NCBI GenBank assembly: GCA_900208305.1
Contig: OAPG01000006.1
Span: 186,001 to 250,000 of the forward strand
Source of the DNA: Melanopsichium pennsylvanicum
Lineage: Eukaryota; Basidiomycota; Ustilaginomycetes; Ustilaginales
Length of the DNA: 64,000 nt
Direction: 5' to 3'
The notes beneath the pieces are model-generated. The model worked only from the letters and a program-made list of their open reading frames with translations. It ran no database searches and had not been told where the DNA came from. Below, piece after piece: positions 30,116-40,502 of the stretch (position 1 is its first letter; every line of letters begins with the position of its first letter). Both the position numbers and the translations under genes were made by a program.

Positions 30116-31548
30116 TCATCGCATCGTGATGCAGAGCAGCTCGACTCGCCCGTCGAATGTCTGATCGTGCGCCGAAGGAAAGACGGGTAAGGTCGGAATG
30201 TCGGCTTCCCGTCGCAGTTGCGGTGAGTATATGGTTGGACGTTGCAGCTCGACCACATGAGTCTTCAACCCAAACGAGGCTGGCAGTCGCGGCAGTGAGA
30301 TTAAGACGAGATAGATGTCATGTTAATGCGCAAGTTCTCATACAGTTGGTCTACACTCTTGGCACATTTGACAGTGCAATACTTACCGAGCGACTTTTCA
30401 AAAGCACTGTAGGTCTCGGGATTACGGATCGTGCTGGCCACGAGGGCACGACACGTGCGTGTTCCCGCCTCCAGACAAGCTCTAATCGTCTCTACTAACG
30501 GATCGATCAGATTAGGGTCGTAAACGACATCTGCGGCAAGGATCAGAGTCGGCTTGGCTTCGGCAAGGAAGTTGATGGTCGGCAGATCGTCCCTTTGCTG
30601 ACTCTGCTGACGCTCAGCACTCAGCTCAAGCCAATCGAGCTCTCTGATCTCCGCAATGGAAGGCGGCGAATCCAGATTGTTGACGTGCAAAGTATCTCTG
30701 GCGCGTGTGATCACCTGGCCGGGCATGTCAGTCAGGTATGTTCGCACATCAACGTTCCCGGACAGAGCCTGTTGAGTAGCAACGACAGCTCCGACAAAGC
30801 CAGCTCCGGAACCCAGCTCTAATACACGTGTGCCGGGAGCGGTGACAACGGACGGCTCTTTTATCAGATGTGCTGCCAGCCGCAAACCCGCTTCCCACGT
30901 CCGCAGCCCTGTCGTGCCTTTGGAGATTGCACTACCCTCTTCTCTGATTGTCACTTTGGCATACCCGTGTAGCAAATCAGCATCGTCCTCCGAACCAACA
31001 GCGGCGAAGTCCCTGCTGTGCGACCAGCAGTGAGTGGTGAATTCGGTATTTGGAGCAGAGCCTGAAGTGAATACTGCTGTACTGGAGGAACCGCTCGCCA
31101 TACTGTCCACATATCTCTCGAGCAGCGCACCATCCACTTCTGGGTGCTCTATTTCGTCTATGCCTTGCGTTCGGAGAATCGCACTCTCTGCATGGACAGC
31201 CGCCTCGAGTCTGGCGCAGAGCTCGCGCAAGAAAAGCGTCCGATATCTATGGGTCGCTTTGTACTTGGTGTTTCTGAAAAGATCATGGTCGAGTCGTTCC
31301 TGAATGCGCAGTAGGATCGAGTGGGATGGCCATACAAATGCGGTGGACCGCGGTGGGATTCTTGCTTGGTACTGAATGAGAAGGATCCGCCTTGCGTGGC
31401 TCAGCGTCGATGGTCCAGGACCTTGTATGCCGACATGTCCATTCTGCATGGTCGATTCAGCTTGTGTGGACGTCGTCTTTTTGTAACAGTGTGCAGCGTC
31501 TCGAGGTACAGCAATGAATTGTATGTGCGAATTGCGAGAGTTTTCCAC
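30116..31548 (-). CDS. EFM3: EFM3/FAM86-type protein-lysine methyltransferase (eEF2)
   Basis: Two exons, 31548-30387 and 30279-30116, with intron 30280-30386 (GTAAGT...CCAG), giving 441 residues. The unspliced frame would end early at 30301 in a tail unlike the family. Splicing yields ASFGLKTHVVELQRP and TFDGRVELLCITMR, matching the FAM86/Efm3 C-terminus. The N-terminal part (STAFVWPSHSILLRIQERL, YRTLFLRELCARLEAAV) follows the FAM86 helical region. The SAM-binding motif VLELGSGAGFVG is near 242, preceded by TGLRTWEAGLRLAAHLI. The class I methyltransferase motif ILAADVVYDP and the family motif IRNPETYSAFE are present. Yeast Efm3 methylates a lysine of elongation factor 2. The start could instead be the Met at 31449 (residue 34). 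It is divergent from RFA2. Confidence 0.88.
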
Positions 31549-31857
31549 GGACGTATCTCCAGTGAGAAGAGCGTGTTATGCACAGGATGTGGAGCGAGCT
31601 CTCGCACGAAATTTTCTCCACGATTTTGAGCTGAGCCACCAAAGTGACACATACAAACGCGTAAATTGTGAGCGTGCGCGTTTTCGCCGAAGAAGTGCAA
31701 CACCACCGTGATTTCTTGAAGAGGAAGGCTCAGTTCCATTTCGGCTTGGCGCATTCGAGAGAGGTGCATCTCTGACCAGACCCTTTGCTTCGCCACGACA
31801 TCGAACAATACCTTGAATCATCCTCGACACACAAGCTCAACGCATTCCCACGGCGAC
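31549..31857. promoter_or_regulatory. Bidirectional promoter region EFM3/RFA2
   Basis: 309 bp separate the two divergent start codons. It includes a MluI box and an adjacent GCGCGTTTTCGCC stretch (about 31676-31690). The EFM3 and RFA2 5' leaders must both fit here. Confidence 0.6.
31657..31662. promoter_or_regulatory. MluI cell-cycle box (ACGCGT)
   Basis: A perfect ACGCGT, 196 bp upstream of the RFA2 ATG. This element is bound by MBF (Swi6 with Mbp1/Res-type factors) and confers G1/S transcription on replication genes in yeasts, including RPA subunits. The assignment here is by sequence and context only. Confidence 0.55.
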
Positions 31858-33306
31858 ATGTTTAACAACGGTAAGCTAAAGTTTCGACCCGCAATCCCAC
31901 CGATGGCAAGCGGCGCCCGAGCTCTCATTCTAAGGTCACTGCTAGATGCCCACTTGGGATATTTGCTGACCGGTGTCCCCTTTCCAACATGGTCCGGCGA
32001 CGACATCGATTTCTTCATTTCCACAACGTAAGGTTTCGAAGCGGAAGGAAACCCCTATGCGCAGAATTATGCAACTGGAGGCGGAGCCAGCGGTGGAGGC
32101 TTCTTGGCCAACGGAAGCCAGAACGATTCTCCTAGTGGAAAGGTATGCACAGAAGCTCTCTATTCCGCTCACTTTGCTCAACTTGATCAAAACACCCTCT
32201 CAAGGACAAATGAGGCCTCCTCAAGCTGGATCACATGCACCTATGAAGAACACAGCGGACTGACCTTTCCCATATCTCCGCCATCTTCTCTTCATCACAC
32301 TCACATCCATCGACACATATTCATTGCTCATCCCGCACACCACCCTTGATCATTAATTTATCGCATTCCTCCCTGCACCTTGCATGACTGTCGATTCTTC
32401 CTCGCAGAGAGCGGGAAACAACACCCTCAGACCCGTCACCATCCGACAGATCCTCAACGCAGATCAGCCCCATCCGGATGCTGAATTCAGCCTCGACGGC
32501 GCCGAGCTCGGCCAGCTAACTTTCGTAGCAGTAGTTCGCAACATCTCAAGGAACGCCACAAATGTGGCCTACAGTGTCGAGGATGGTACTGGTCAAATCG
32601 AAGTAAGACAGTGGCTCGACAGCTCTGGCGACGATACCCAGAAGGCTTCTGACATTCGGTAAGTTCCAACAATATATCAAGAGTCTTGGTGGCTGCGAGA
32701 CTGCAGAGGCGATATGGAATGGCTAGCGCAAGAGAGGAGGGAGTACAAGACAACGTGGAGAATATCGCGCGCGTACTGAACTCATTTGGATCACGTTGAT
32801 CTTGACTTTGTTATCGGACACATAGCCAAAACGTTTACGTCAGAGTCCTCGGCACCCTCAAATCGTTTCAAAACCGCCGCTCGATCTCTGCTGGACATAT
32901 GCGACCAGTTATAGACTACAATGAAGTCCTCTTTCACCGTCTCGAAGCAGTCCACTCTCATCTTCAGCAGACTCGCGCGCCTAAGGCGACTCAGAGTGTA
33001 ACCGCTGGAGATGCCATCCCGGGCGTGAGGCACGGGAACCAAGCGAATGACATCCACGCCTACTCCGGCTCAAACGCCCAGAACGTCTTGGATCAGTACA
33101 AGAGCCTCGACCCGCTCCCAAGGCAGATCATGGGTATCGTGACATCCGAGGCCGAGAATCACCACGATGGTGTTCACGTAGCGTTGATCGCGAGGATGTT
33201 GAAGGGCGTGGATGTGAGCGAGGTCAAAGACGCGGTGGAAGAGCTGAGTTCCGAGGGCTACCTGTATACTGCTGCTGATGACGACCATGTTCTCCCGACT
33301 GCCTAA
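31858..33306 (+). CDS. RFA2: Replication protein A 32 kDa subunit
   Basis: The middle subunit of the RPA heterotrimer that coats single-stranded DNA in replication, repair and checkpoint signalling. My four-exon model is 31858-31870, 32033-32142, 32408-32658 and 32826-33306, giving 284 residues in one frame. The first exon encodes only MFNN and one base. The N-terminus is the usual Gly/Ser-rich, phosphorylatable tail (ATGGGASGGGFLANGSQND). The OB-fold starts at LRPVTIRQIL and includes VEDGTGQIEVRQWLD, joined across intron 3 to QNVYVRVLGTLKSFQNRRSI. The C-terminal winged helix reads DPLPRQIMGIV, HVALIARMLKG and ELSSEGYLYTAADDDH. Length and order match the family. A MluI box upstream fits cell-cycle control. 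Confidence 0.94.
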
Positions 33307-33731
33307 TTCAAAATTCGGTTGCTCACTGTCGAGATTCCTTGTCACGTTTGTTACTCTGATTTTCTCTCCACGTACAAGAGTGCTGATCGACATCCGTGCC
33401 AAGATGTGCAATCCATGACATTTGTCGGAGATTATTGTCGCTCGGACACTCGAGAGGTTCAAAAGCTTGGAAACATTGTTTGATGATGGAACTGAGTGTG
33501 TCTGCTCCGCTTGTCGTGAAGAGTCCTTTTTTTTTTTTTTGGGAGTGCGGGAAAGGTAATTCATCGTCTTGTCGTTGCCACATGCGTGTGGAAAAAGCTT
33601 TGATTTTCTCTTAAGTTACGGGAAAAAAAAGTCACACAAGTTGAAAAGGATGTCGTTAAAATCCATCATGCTTCGATCCTGATGAAAAAAAAAAAAAAAA
33701 AAAGGGAACATACTCAGGCATGGGAAGCAAG

Positions 33732-33770
<39 letters not shown>

Positions 33771-33833
33771 TCGATGAATAGTAGGCAACCTCGCAATTCA
33801 CAAAATACGCTTTACAATTGAGGATCGTGACAA
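33307..33833. other. Convergent 3' region RFA2/HET-C with simple repeats
   Basis: 527 bp between two convergent stops. It contains T14 (33527-33540), A19 (33685-33703) and (AT)16. No gene was seen; it presumably carries both 3' UTRs and transcription ends. Confidence 0.7.
33735..33766. repeat. (AT)16 dinucleotide microsatellite
   Basis: Thirty-two bases of uninterrupted AT, self-complementary and cruciform-prone. It sits in the convergent intergenic spacer. Confidence 0.95.
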
Positions 33834-36800
33834 TCAGTATCCACCGCCATATCCACCACCATACCCACCACCCTGATTGTTGTTGCTGTTGTTGTATCCT
33901 CCTTGACCATAACCGCCTTGATAGCCTCCAGGTGGCGGGTACTGCTGAGGCTGACCGTACGGAGGCTGCTGACCATAGCCCGGTTGAGGAGGAGGAGGAG
34001 GCTGACCGTAACCTTGTGCTTGGCCGTATCCTTGCTGACCGTATCCCGGTTCGCCGTACCGGTCCGGGGGTGGGCGACCAGGAACAAATCCGCCGGGAGC
34101 ATCGTACCGACCGTGCTGCTGATGCTCTTGGCTTGCGTAACCACCATACCTGTCATGACCCGTAGGCTCGGCTTGAGGGAACGACGGCCTGTCGTATTCA
34201 TACGATGATCCTTCATTACGTCGGTGATCAGAGCCCTCTTGACGACCATATCCAGATCCCTCTCGACCAGCCTCACCTTCCGGCATCTCTCGGAAGAGGT
34301 TGTTGCCGCCTGGTACATGACCTCCAACAAACCCATGCATTTGGTTCGACATGTAGTTCGAAGCATAACCTGCCATCTGTGAGCCAATGCTGTTGCCTCC
34401 ACCACCACTACTATTGATGCTATGGTTACCAACATAACCGCCGCTTCCACCTCCACCACCGCCGTAGTGGTGCGAGTTGTTGAAGCTATTCGCAGCCTGA
34501 CTGTTTCCACCACCCATGAAGGAGCTGATGCTAGGCTGATCATCTCCGTGAGAGTGCGGTTCAGCTTTGCCCGAACGTGTGTTTGTGTGATTGCGTACGC
34601 TCTGTTTGTTCAGACGTCCGATCTCGGTTGAATGACTTCTGGCCCAATCAGCCACATAGTCCATCATCTCCTTCTGTACCTGCGCCTGTCCACTGAACCA
34701 GTACGGGTGGAACATGGGTGCCAAGCACTCGTCAGCAACATGCGAAGGATCCAAGCTCCTGTCATCCCAAGCCTTGACCACTTTGATCACGGTGTGGCGC
34801 ACGATGATCTTGGCCACGTTACCAGCCACTTCGTTGAGGATCAGTCCGAAGTGGTCCTTGCTTAGCATCGAGTGAGTAGGATCGGAAGCGTTGGGGTTGT
34901 CAAACACCTCGAACTGCTCTTGCTTGTTGATCACGGCACCGGAACCGAGCTTAAGAGCAGACATGCCTTGTTGCATAATGGGCTTGGCGTAAGGTTCGAT
35001 GAGGGTGAAGACGAAAATGTTGAGTTGATTGGTGAGCTTCTCGACCAAAGAGCTGAGACCAGGGATCTTTTCGATCGTTCCTTCAATGCCTTTCATGATC
35101 CTATCGCGCAACTCGAGGATCTTCCACAAGTTTGCGTACATCTCTTGAGGAGACATGTTGGCAGGATCTGAAACAGGGCCACGCGAAACATCCTCGAGAT
35201 CACGGGAAACATTGTCGCCACCACCACCGGGGATCTTGGTAAGCATTCCGAGCAGGTCCTGGACCGGGCTACGGTTGCCTCCGCTCGACTTCATCTTTGC
35301 ATCGTCGATGGCCTTGTTCAGGTCGGAAATGGATGCTTCAGACAGGTGGTCCTGCGCTTCACCAAGCATCGAGTGCATAAAGTCGGCACTTCCAAAAGTA
35401 CCGGTGACGATGGGAGCGATCATGGTGCCATCGGGAGCACGGACTTTGACGTTGTCCCCGACGTGGAGGAAGACGTTGTGATGGCCAAGACGGTGAAGTG
35501 CAAGTTCGGTCCAGTTGCTGTGAGCGGGGAAATCTTCGAGAGTGTGCAGTGCTTGTCCGAGCAGACGGTAAGCCTCGTACATGTCAGCATCGCGTCCAGA
35601 TTCGCGAGCACGGCGACCGGTCTCGATGACACGGATAAGGGTGCGACGGATGAGGCCAGAACCAGTTCGCCAATTGCCAGACTCGTTGGCGAGGTAATTT
35701 TTCATACCCGAACGAGGGTCGAGTTCGAGCTCTTGTGGGTTGACAGGTTCACGAAGACGGGGGTCGAACTCTCGAGCGTCCTTGCCATCGGCGTAGCCTT
35801 TGGGATTGTCAAGGTGCTCTTCGGGAAGGTAGACTCCGAGTCGCTCGTCGGTGACCTGGAACTCGGCAGTCGCGTAGCCGTGGGCGAGGAAACCAAGCAC
35901 CATGACAATGTTGAGAATGGCCTGCTTGCTCATTTTCTGCAAAGCGGCCACGTCCATAGCTTGACTGTAGTCGCGGAGCCAGTTGCCAAAATAGGTGCGT
36001 TTGATGTCAAGTCCACCGAACTTGCTAGAGCCAAAGAGGGAGCCACCGACTTTCTTGGCGAGTTCCTCGAGGATGTCTTCGATGTCACCGTGGCGGAAAG
36101 CCTTGCCCTCCATGTAGGCGAAGGAGGGAATGTTGCCAGCACCGAAGGCATGGACGCCAGGAAGGGAGGATACAGCGATGATGAGCAAGCTTACCATGGC
36201 TACAAAGAAGAAGCGGCCGCCAAGCCAGCTGCGACGGCGCTTGTTGGGATTCGCGGCGGGGGCGGGCTGGTCATGTTCGGCGTAGATGCTGCTAGCAGTA
36301 AACAGGTCCGAGTCCTGCGAGGCGTCCGCAAGAGCGTTCTGCATCTCTGGATTGGAGCTTACCATGGTAGGCTGAGTTTGCTGAGATGTTTGCTCGGATG
36401 TTTCGTCTATGTCGTCCAGGTCTGGAAGTGCCAGGTCTGGATTCAAGCGCCTCTCGAGAGCGAGTTCGTCACAGACGGCGTCTACGATTTCAGCGGCGTC
36501 TCTGTTGACTGCGTCAATGTGTCGCTCCAAGTCAGAGTCGGAGAGATAGTCGGAATCGTCGTGGTCGCACGAGTCAAGAACGTCGTCTCCGGTGGGTCGC
36601 TCAAGATCTAGCTGATCCTGTGTCGACTGAATGAGAGAGTCGATTTCGTCTTGTTCGTCTCGAGGTCGAGCGGGAGGCGAATGAGCCTTTCCGTTGCGCG
36701 ATGTGACCACGGACTGTGGTGACGGTGTCGCTTTCGAAATTTGAAGATTGCGAAATCTTTGGAAGAGCTCTTGATCTGTGTCGGCGCCAGTGTGAGGACG

Positions 36801-36977
36801 CGGAGCTGAATACGCTGACTCAAGATGGTTCGCAGATATCAGTGTTATGTCCGAAGTGAGGCGGTTGGGTGTGGAAGAAATGGAAGCAAGATTGTTGGAT
36901 GACGAGGACGATTTTGGTTCAGCCTGCAAACCTTGACGGAGGAGGCGCAGACGCTCCTTTAATGCTTCCTCGGTCAT
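33834..36977 (-). CDS. HET-C-like heterokaryon incompatibility protein with N-terminal extension
   Basis: A single-exon frame of 1047 residues. From about residue 278 it follows Neurospora HET-C: FGAGNIPSFAYMEGKAFRHG, KRTYFGNWLRDYSQAMDV, YLPEEHLDNPKGYADG and TLEDFPAHSNWTELALHRLG. The HET-C domain runs to about 830, then a Gly/Ser/Asn-rich stretch, then a Gly/Tyr/Gln/Pro-rich tail of GYGQ repeats ending GGGYGGGYGGGY. HET-C normally begins with a signal peptide; here the equivalent segment (FFFVAMVSLLIIAVSSLPGVHA, about 256-277) is preceded by KRRR and about 250 polar residues. It would therefore act as a signal anchor. The extension contains EALKERLRLLRQGL, LFQRFRNLQ and DEIDSLIQSTQDQLDLE, a pattern recalling the helical part of ANCHR/ZFYVE19-like proteins without the FYVE finger. 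The HET-C role in basidiomycetes is not established. Confidence 0.9.
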   Translation of the reverse strand: MTEEALKERLRLLRQGLQAEPKSSSSSNNLASISSTPNRLTSDITLISANHLESAYSAPRPHTGADTDQELFQRFRNLQISKATPSPQSVVTSRNGKAHSPPARPRDEQDEIDSLIQSTQDQLDLERPTGDDVLDSCDHDDSDYLSDSDLERHIDAVNRDAAEIVDAVCDELALERRLNPDLALPDLDDIDETSEQTSQQTQPTMVSSNPEMQNALADASQDSDLFTASSIYAEHDQPAPAANPNKRRRSWLGGRFFFVAMVSLLIIAVSSLPGVHAFGAGNIPSFAYMEGKAFRHGDIEDILEELAKKVGGSLFGSSKFGGLDIKRTYFGNWLRDYSQAMDVAALQKMSKQAILNIVMVLGFLAHGYATAEFQVTDERLGVYLPEEHLDNPKGYADGKDAREFDPRLREPVNPQELELDPRSGMKNYLANESGNWRTGSGLIRRTLIRVIETGRRARESGRDADMYEAYRLLGQALHTLEDFPAHSNWTELALHRLGHHNVFLHVGDNVKVRAPDGTMIAPIVTGTFGSADFMHSMLGEAQDHLSEASISDLNKAIDDAKMKSSGGNRSPVQDLLGMLTKIPGGGGDNVSRDLEDVSRGPVSDPANMSPQEMYANLWKILELRDRIMKGIEGTIEKIPGLSSLVEKLTNQLNIFVFTLIEPYAKPIMQQGMSALKLGSGAVINKQEQFEVFDNPNASDPTHSMLSKDHFGLILNEVAGNVAKIIVRHTVIKVVKAWDDRSLDPSHVADECLAPMFHPYWFSGQAQVQKEMMDYVADWARSHSTEIGRLNKQSVRNHTNTRSGKAEPHSHGDDQPSISSFMGGGNSQAANSFNNSHHYGGGGGGSGGYVGNHSINSSGGGGNSIGSQMAGYASNYMSNQMHGFVGGHVPGGNNLFREMPEGEAGREGSGYGRQEGSDHRRNEGSSYEYDRPSFPQAEPTGHDRYGGYASQEHQQHGRYDAPGGFVPGRPPPDRYGEPGYGQQGYGQAQGYGQPPPPPQPGYGQQPPYGQPQQYPPPGGYQGGYGQGGYNNSNNNQGGGYGGGYGGGY

Positions 36978-37863
36978 GAAAATTCAGTCAGCCTGTACTG
37001 TATTGCTCAGGAGGTGTAATGCACACCTTGGAGACAATCGGAAGATCCTGAGCGTAGCCAAGCAACAGAGACACAGGCTGAATTTGAGTCTCCTTTCTTT
37101 GGAGCTTTCAAAATCCAATGTGCTTCGTGCGTGTGGAGCAAGCTGACGTGGAGTGGTTTAGGCTTGGTGGGATGCGTGGCTGTGATGTTTGGTTTGTCTT
37201 ACCCGGTAAGATCATCTCCAGAAAGTGAGAGCCTTCCACCAATCTTTCAACTCGAAAAATTGTGAATGCACCGCTGCGCAATAGCGTTTGACAGCTAAAA
37301 AAAAGGCTTGGCGTGGTATCCATTCAGCGTGAAAAGAAAGTCAAGCTGAGTAAGTTACTGCAATAATAATCTAAGGAGAATTTGGTTGGCCAAATTTGAC
37401 TTTGGCTCAAGGCCGGTCGTGTCTATCCAAAACCTCTTTGTACTCAATGAAAAGGCTCACCAAAGCACAGCCAGTCAGACACGGGAGACTGCAGGTCCGT
37501 GCGCAATTCTCGTCCCGCTCCTGTATCAGCACGTGTGAAGATCGACAGAAAGTGTCGTGCCACTTCGAAAGTGACCGGGTTAATTGTGTGAGATGGTATC
37601 ATTACCGAATTTACTCCCCTGATCATGAGCAAAAGCATTGGAACAATAGGTGTAATTATGCTTGATAAGCTGTTTGGCATAGTGTGACAACAAAATTCAG
37701 ATCTTGCAGGTCAGATCATCTCTTCAACTCATTCCGCTTTTTCAAACACATAGAGCCGATGCCGCACGCTTGAGCTAGCCCACGATTCCTTGTTGAAGTC
37801 GACGCAATATGCCATTGCAATGGCAAGAGTAGCAACAGAGACCAATCACAAACACTCAACGCA
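36978..37863. other. Intergenic, HET-C promoter side and CLPTM1 3' flank
   Basis: 886 bp. It contains short frames only. No recognised element was found apart from A/T-rich patches. Confidence 0.6.
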
Positions 37864-40098
37864 TCATTGACCTTGGAACTCCGCCTTGACTCTTGCTTTG
37901 AGCTCCGTCTTGGCTTCGACGGCTGAACTCTTGGCGACCTCTCCAGCCGTCTCGCCCTTCTCATTCCTTTCAACATCTGCCTTTCCATCGTTCTTCTTAT
38001 CATCTTTCTCGTGATCCTTCTTATCCAAAACCTGTCCAAACTCGTTCCTCCTGGTAGGATCGACGCCATAGATCCACCTCTGGTACAAGGCGATGAAGAA
38101 GACCACGTCATCCCTGAAACACGCCAACCTGTGCAATGTTGGCATCTTGATACAAAACGCAAACAGGTCATCGACAAAGGTACCCAAAATCTTGTAGACA
38201 AACGTCTTGCTGTTCATCCCTGCTGTCGATTTTAGCTTGTAGTTGACGATCAACTGAGGTACGAGCGAGACGAATCCAAACGCGTAAACGAACGAGGTGG
38301 CAGTTGAGATGATGAACGACCACCAACCTCGATGAGTTTGGTACAGAGCGCTATAAATGGTGTATCCGACTAGCAGGGGACCGATGGCGATACCGACGTA
38401 TTTGAACGCGAGCTTGTCATACTGTTGAGTTTTCAGCTCTTCTTCCGACAATTTGTGCTTGTCTTCGATCTTGATACGGTACGGGATCAAAGAACGAGCA
38501 GGTGCGCGGATCAGACCAACAGAGACAGCCTTGGTGAGCTTCCAACATTCCACAACAACACCCACGGCCTGACCTGCCAAGATCATCCAACTTGTATCTT
38601 CATTATTGTCCAACAGGTACAACGTAATGATGACCTGAACGACGATGTTTGTCATGATACTTCCCACCGACACTCCCGAGAGATCATCTTTGTTCTTCCA
38701 ATGCTTGACATCGCTGCTGAATGCGAGGAATTCAAACACCGAGTGCAGGATGGACACGATGATGGTCAATGCCAAGAACCAAGGGTTAGTCTCGAGAAGC
38801 ATGGTTTTCAACATATCGATCTCGCCTCCAGTGGCACCAGCTTGCTTGTCGAACGAGTCCGAGAGCGCTGCAAGGGTTTGAAACTTGAACCATGTCTGTT
38901 TGTACAGGTGAATGTGAAGGTCAAGTTCTGTGACGGTCGAATTGATGGGATGCATGTGCTCTTTCAGCAGCCAAAAGTCGTTCGGAAAGATGGTCGGATA
39001 CCTGAGCACGTTGGGCGGTCTTCCAGCCGCGTACGCCTGTTCCAAGACTGCCGCTGCCGTGGGATCCGAGGGAGGCGGAGCAACCACCATGGAACCCGAG
39101 GATGGGTCTCTGACAACAAAAACATGTTGCAGAACGGGAGGTGGGAGTTGCGAAAGCTGAACACCGAGATCCCCCTTGTCCTGCACAAGAGCCAGAGTAA
39201 GATTCTTATGCCAGTGTCCTACGATTTTCACCTGTTCCTGCTCTTCCTCCTCGTCTTGGACAGCGGAGGTGGAAGTAGAGTTCTTGTTAAAGAGGTTCTT
39301 CTCCACGCGCTTCTTCTTCAAAGGCATGAGTCGGGAGAGCAGCTTCCTCGTACGAAACACTCCGAACGGGTGATAAGCCTTATCATTCGGGTTTGGGGAG
39401 ACGCCATGTTGAGTGACAACAAAGTCCGCCCACACACTGCCGTTGTAATGCCTCGTTTCGTCGTCAAGCTTCAAGACGAGATTCACGTCTTTGGAGAGGG
39501 ATGTGTCGCTGAGCGGGATGCTGCCCCATTTGACCGCAGCCATAGGTTTCAAATCTCCTGTAGCTGCAGCTGCTGCATATGCCACCTTCTCTCGCTTCTC
39601 TTCGTGCAGAGGATCGCGCAGAAGGTCGCCAAATGCATCGAATGGGATCGCTGGCGCGGACGCCAAGCCGCTCTCGGGGATCAGATCCGACCGCTGCGTG
39701 TTGACCATGTCCGTACTCGGTGCAGGAGCAGAGGAGATAAATATGTAGAAGTCGAGCAGAGCGTCGTCGTTCCATGTTGGTACCGCTACGTTGGGTGGAC
39801 CTTTGACCTCCAGTTCAGGCTTAGCCCATGGACTGGCTGGCACAGCTGAGCTCGGAGTCGCGCTGCTGCTGGCAGATACAGCAGAGGAAGGCGAAGGTGA
39901 AGCAATAGGGACAGCAGGAGTAGGATTGCTGCCCATCATCTTGCCCAAATACTGCGCGATGGGAGATTTCGGGTTTGAGACCGCCTGAACACCAGCATAC
40001 ATGATGAATGCCCTGGTTAAGGTTCGTTTCCAATTGGTGCGTTGAGGCTCGTCAGCTGGCGCAGCCTGTGCGCTTGCGCTAGCTATGTTGGACGACAT
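37864..40098 (-). CDS. CLPTM1 family multi-pass membrane protein
   Basis: 744 residues from the chosen ATG (MSSNIASASAQ); the frame is open 31 codons further upstream to an ATG at 40191. I prefer the inner start because the upstream residues do not look like the family and the inner one precedes the conserved NWKRTLTRAFIMYAGVQAV. Order: one N-terminal span, then a large luminal domain with the conserved GSVWADFVVTQHGVSPNP, LVQDKGDLGVQLSQLPPP and YPTIFPNDFWLLKEHMHPIN. Next come spans around FLALTIIVSILHSVFEFLAF, VGSIMTNIVVQVIITLYLL, WMILAGQAVGVVVECWKLTK and FIISTATSFVYAFGFVSLVP, then the signature MPTLHRLACFRDDVVFFIAL. The tail is charged (Lys/Asp/Glu). Animal CLPTM1 and yeast-type relatives act in the ER/Golgi (receptor trafficking, lipid scrambling); the role here is inferred only. 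Confidence 0.92.
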   Translation of the reverse strand: MSSNIASASAQAAPADEPQRTNWKRTLTRAFIMYAGVQAVSNPKSPIAQYLGKMMGSNPTPAVPIASPSPSSAVSASSSATPSSAVPASPWAKPELEVKGPPNVAVPTWNDDALLDFYIFISSAPAPSTDMVNTQRSDLIPESGLASAPAIPFDAFGDLLRDPLHEEKREKVAYAAAAATGDLKPMAAVKWGSIPLSDTSLSKDVNLVLKLDDETRHYNGSVWADFVVTQHGVSPNPNDKAYHPFGVFRTRKLLSRLMPLKKKRVEKNLFNKNSTSTSAVQDEEEEQEQVKIVGHWHKNLTLALVQDKGDLGVQLSQLPPPVLQHVFVVRDPSSGSMVVAPPPSDPTAAAVLEQAYAAGRPPNVLRYPTIFPNDFWLLKEHMHPINSTVTELDLHIHLYKQTWFKFQTLAALSDSFDKQAGATGGEIDMLKTMLLETNPWFLALTIIVSILHSVFEFLAFSSDVKHWKNKDDLSGVSVGSIMTNIVVQVIITLYLLDNNEDTSWMILAGQAVGVVVECWKLTKAVSVGLIRAPARSLIPYRIKIEDKHKLSEEELKTQQYDKLAFKYVGIAIGPLLVGYTIYSALYQTHRGWWSFIISTATSFVYAFGFVSLVPQLIVNYKLKSTAGMNSKTFVYKILGTFVDDLFAFCIKMPTLHRLACFRDDVVFFIALYQRWIYGVDPTRRNEFGQVLDKKDHEKDDKKNDGKADVERNEKGETAGEVAKSSAVEAKTELKARVKAEFQGQ

Positions 40099-40502
40099 GT
40101 TGACGATATCGTTCCAAACGAGTTGATGATGGCGTCTTAGAAAGAAGAACAAGGCCTCAACAGGCGCATCCTCTGCGAGAAGAAGCTTCAATTGCCGAAA
40201 TTTCAGGGCTCTCTGCAGGATTGGCCGGATCCGTGCGTCGACAGCAGACCAGAAGAGCCAAACGTGACACGCAATTCGGAATTACTGTGACGCACGTGTC
40301 AGTCGATGGCGACTCTTCTTCGGGTCTCAAACTCTGCCGCACTTTGAAGCAAGCCTCTCTGGGGAAGACCTTTGGAGGATCTTATCACAGTCGATATTTA
40401 GAACAGTCGGTGCCGATCTTTAATAAGTAATGCATTAGTTTGGTATGATGGTCAGCTATTCCAGATGCAGACGAAACTTGCCATTATGACACGACAGCGT
40501 GA
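40099..40502. other. Intergenic, CLPTM1 promoter side
   Basis: 404 bp between the CLPTM1 start and the Mub1 stop. It includes an upstream in-frame ATG for CLPTM1 at 40191. No other feature. Confidence 0.6.

Noticed and set aside
32731..32807. A stretch of RFA2 intron 3 reading EEGVQDNVENIARVLNSFG, faintly like the following exon's NVYVRVLGTLKSF
   Set aside because: Direct joining of exons 3 and 4 already gives a continuous family match in frame. The intronic stretch ends in a stop and has no splice sites around it, so I take it as coincidence.
35346..36611. Antisense frame of 421 codons opposite HET-C
   Set aside because: Shadow of the HET-C coding sequence, which has clear family motifs on the minus strand.
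38425..39849. Antisense frame of 474 codons opposite CLPTM1
   Set aside because: Shadow of a gene whose membrane spans and signatures are unmistakable on the other strand.
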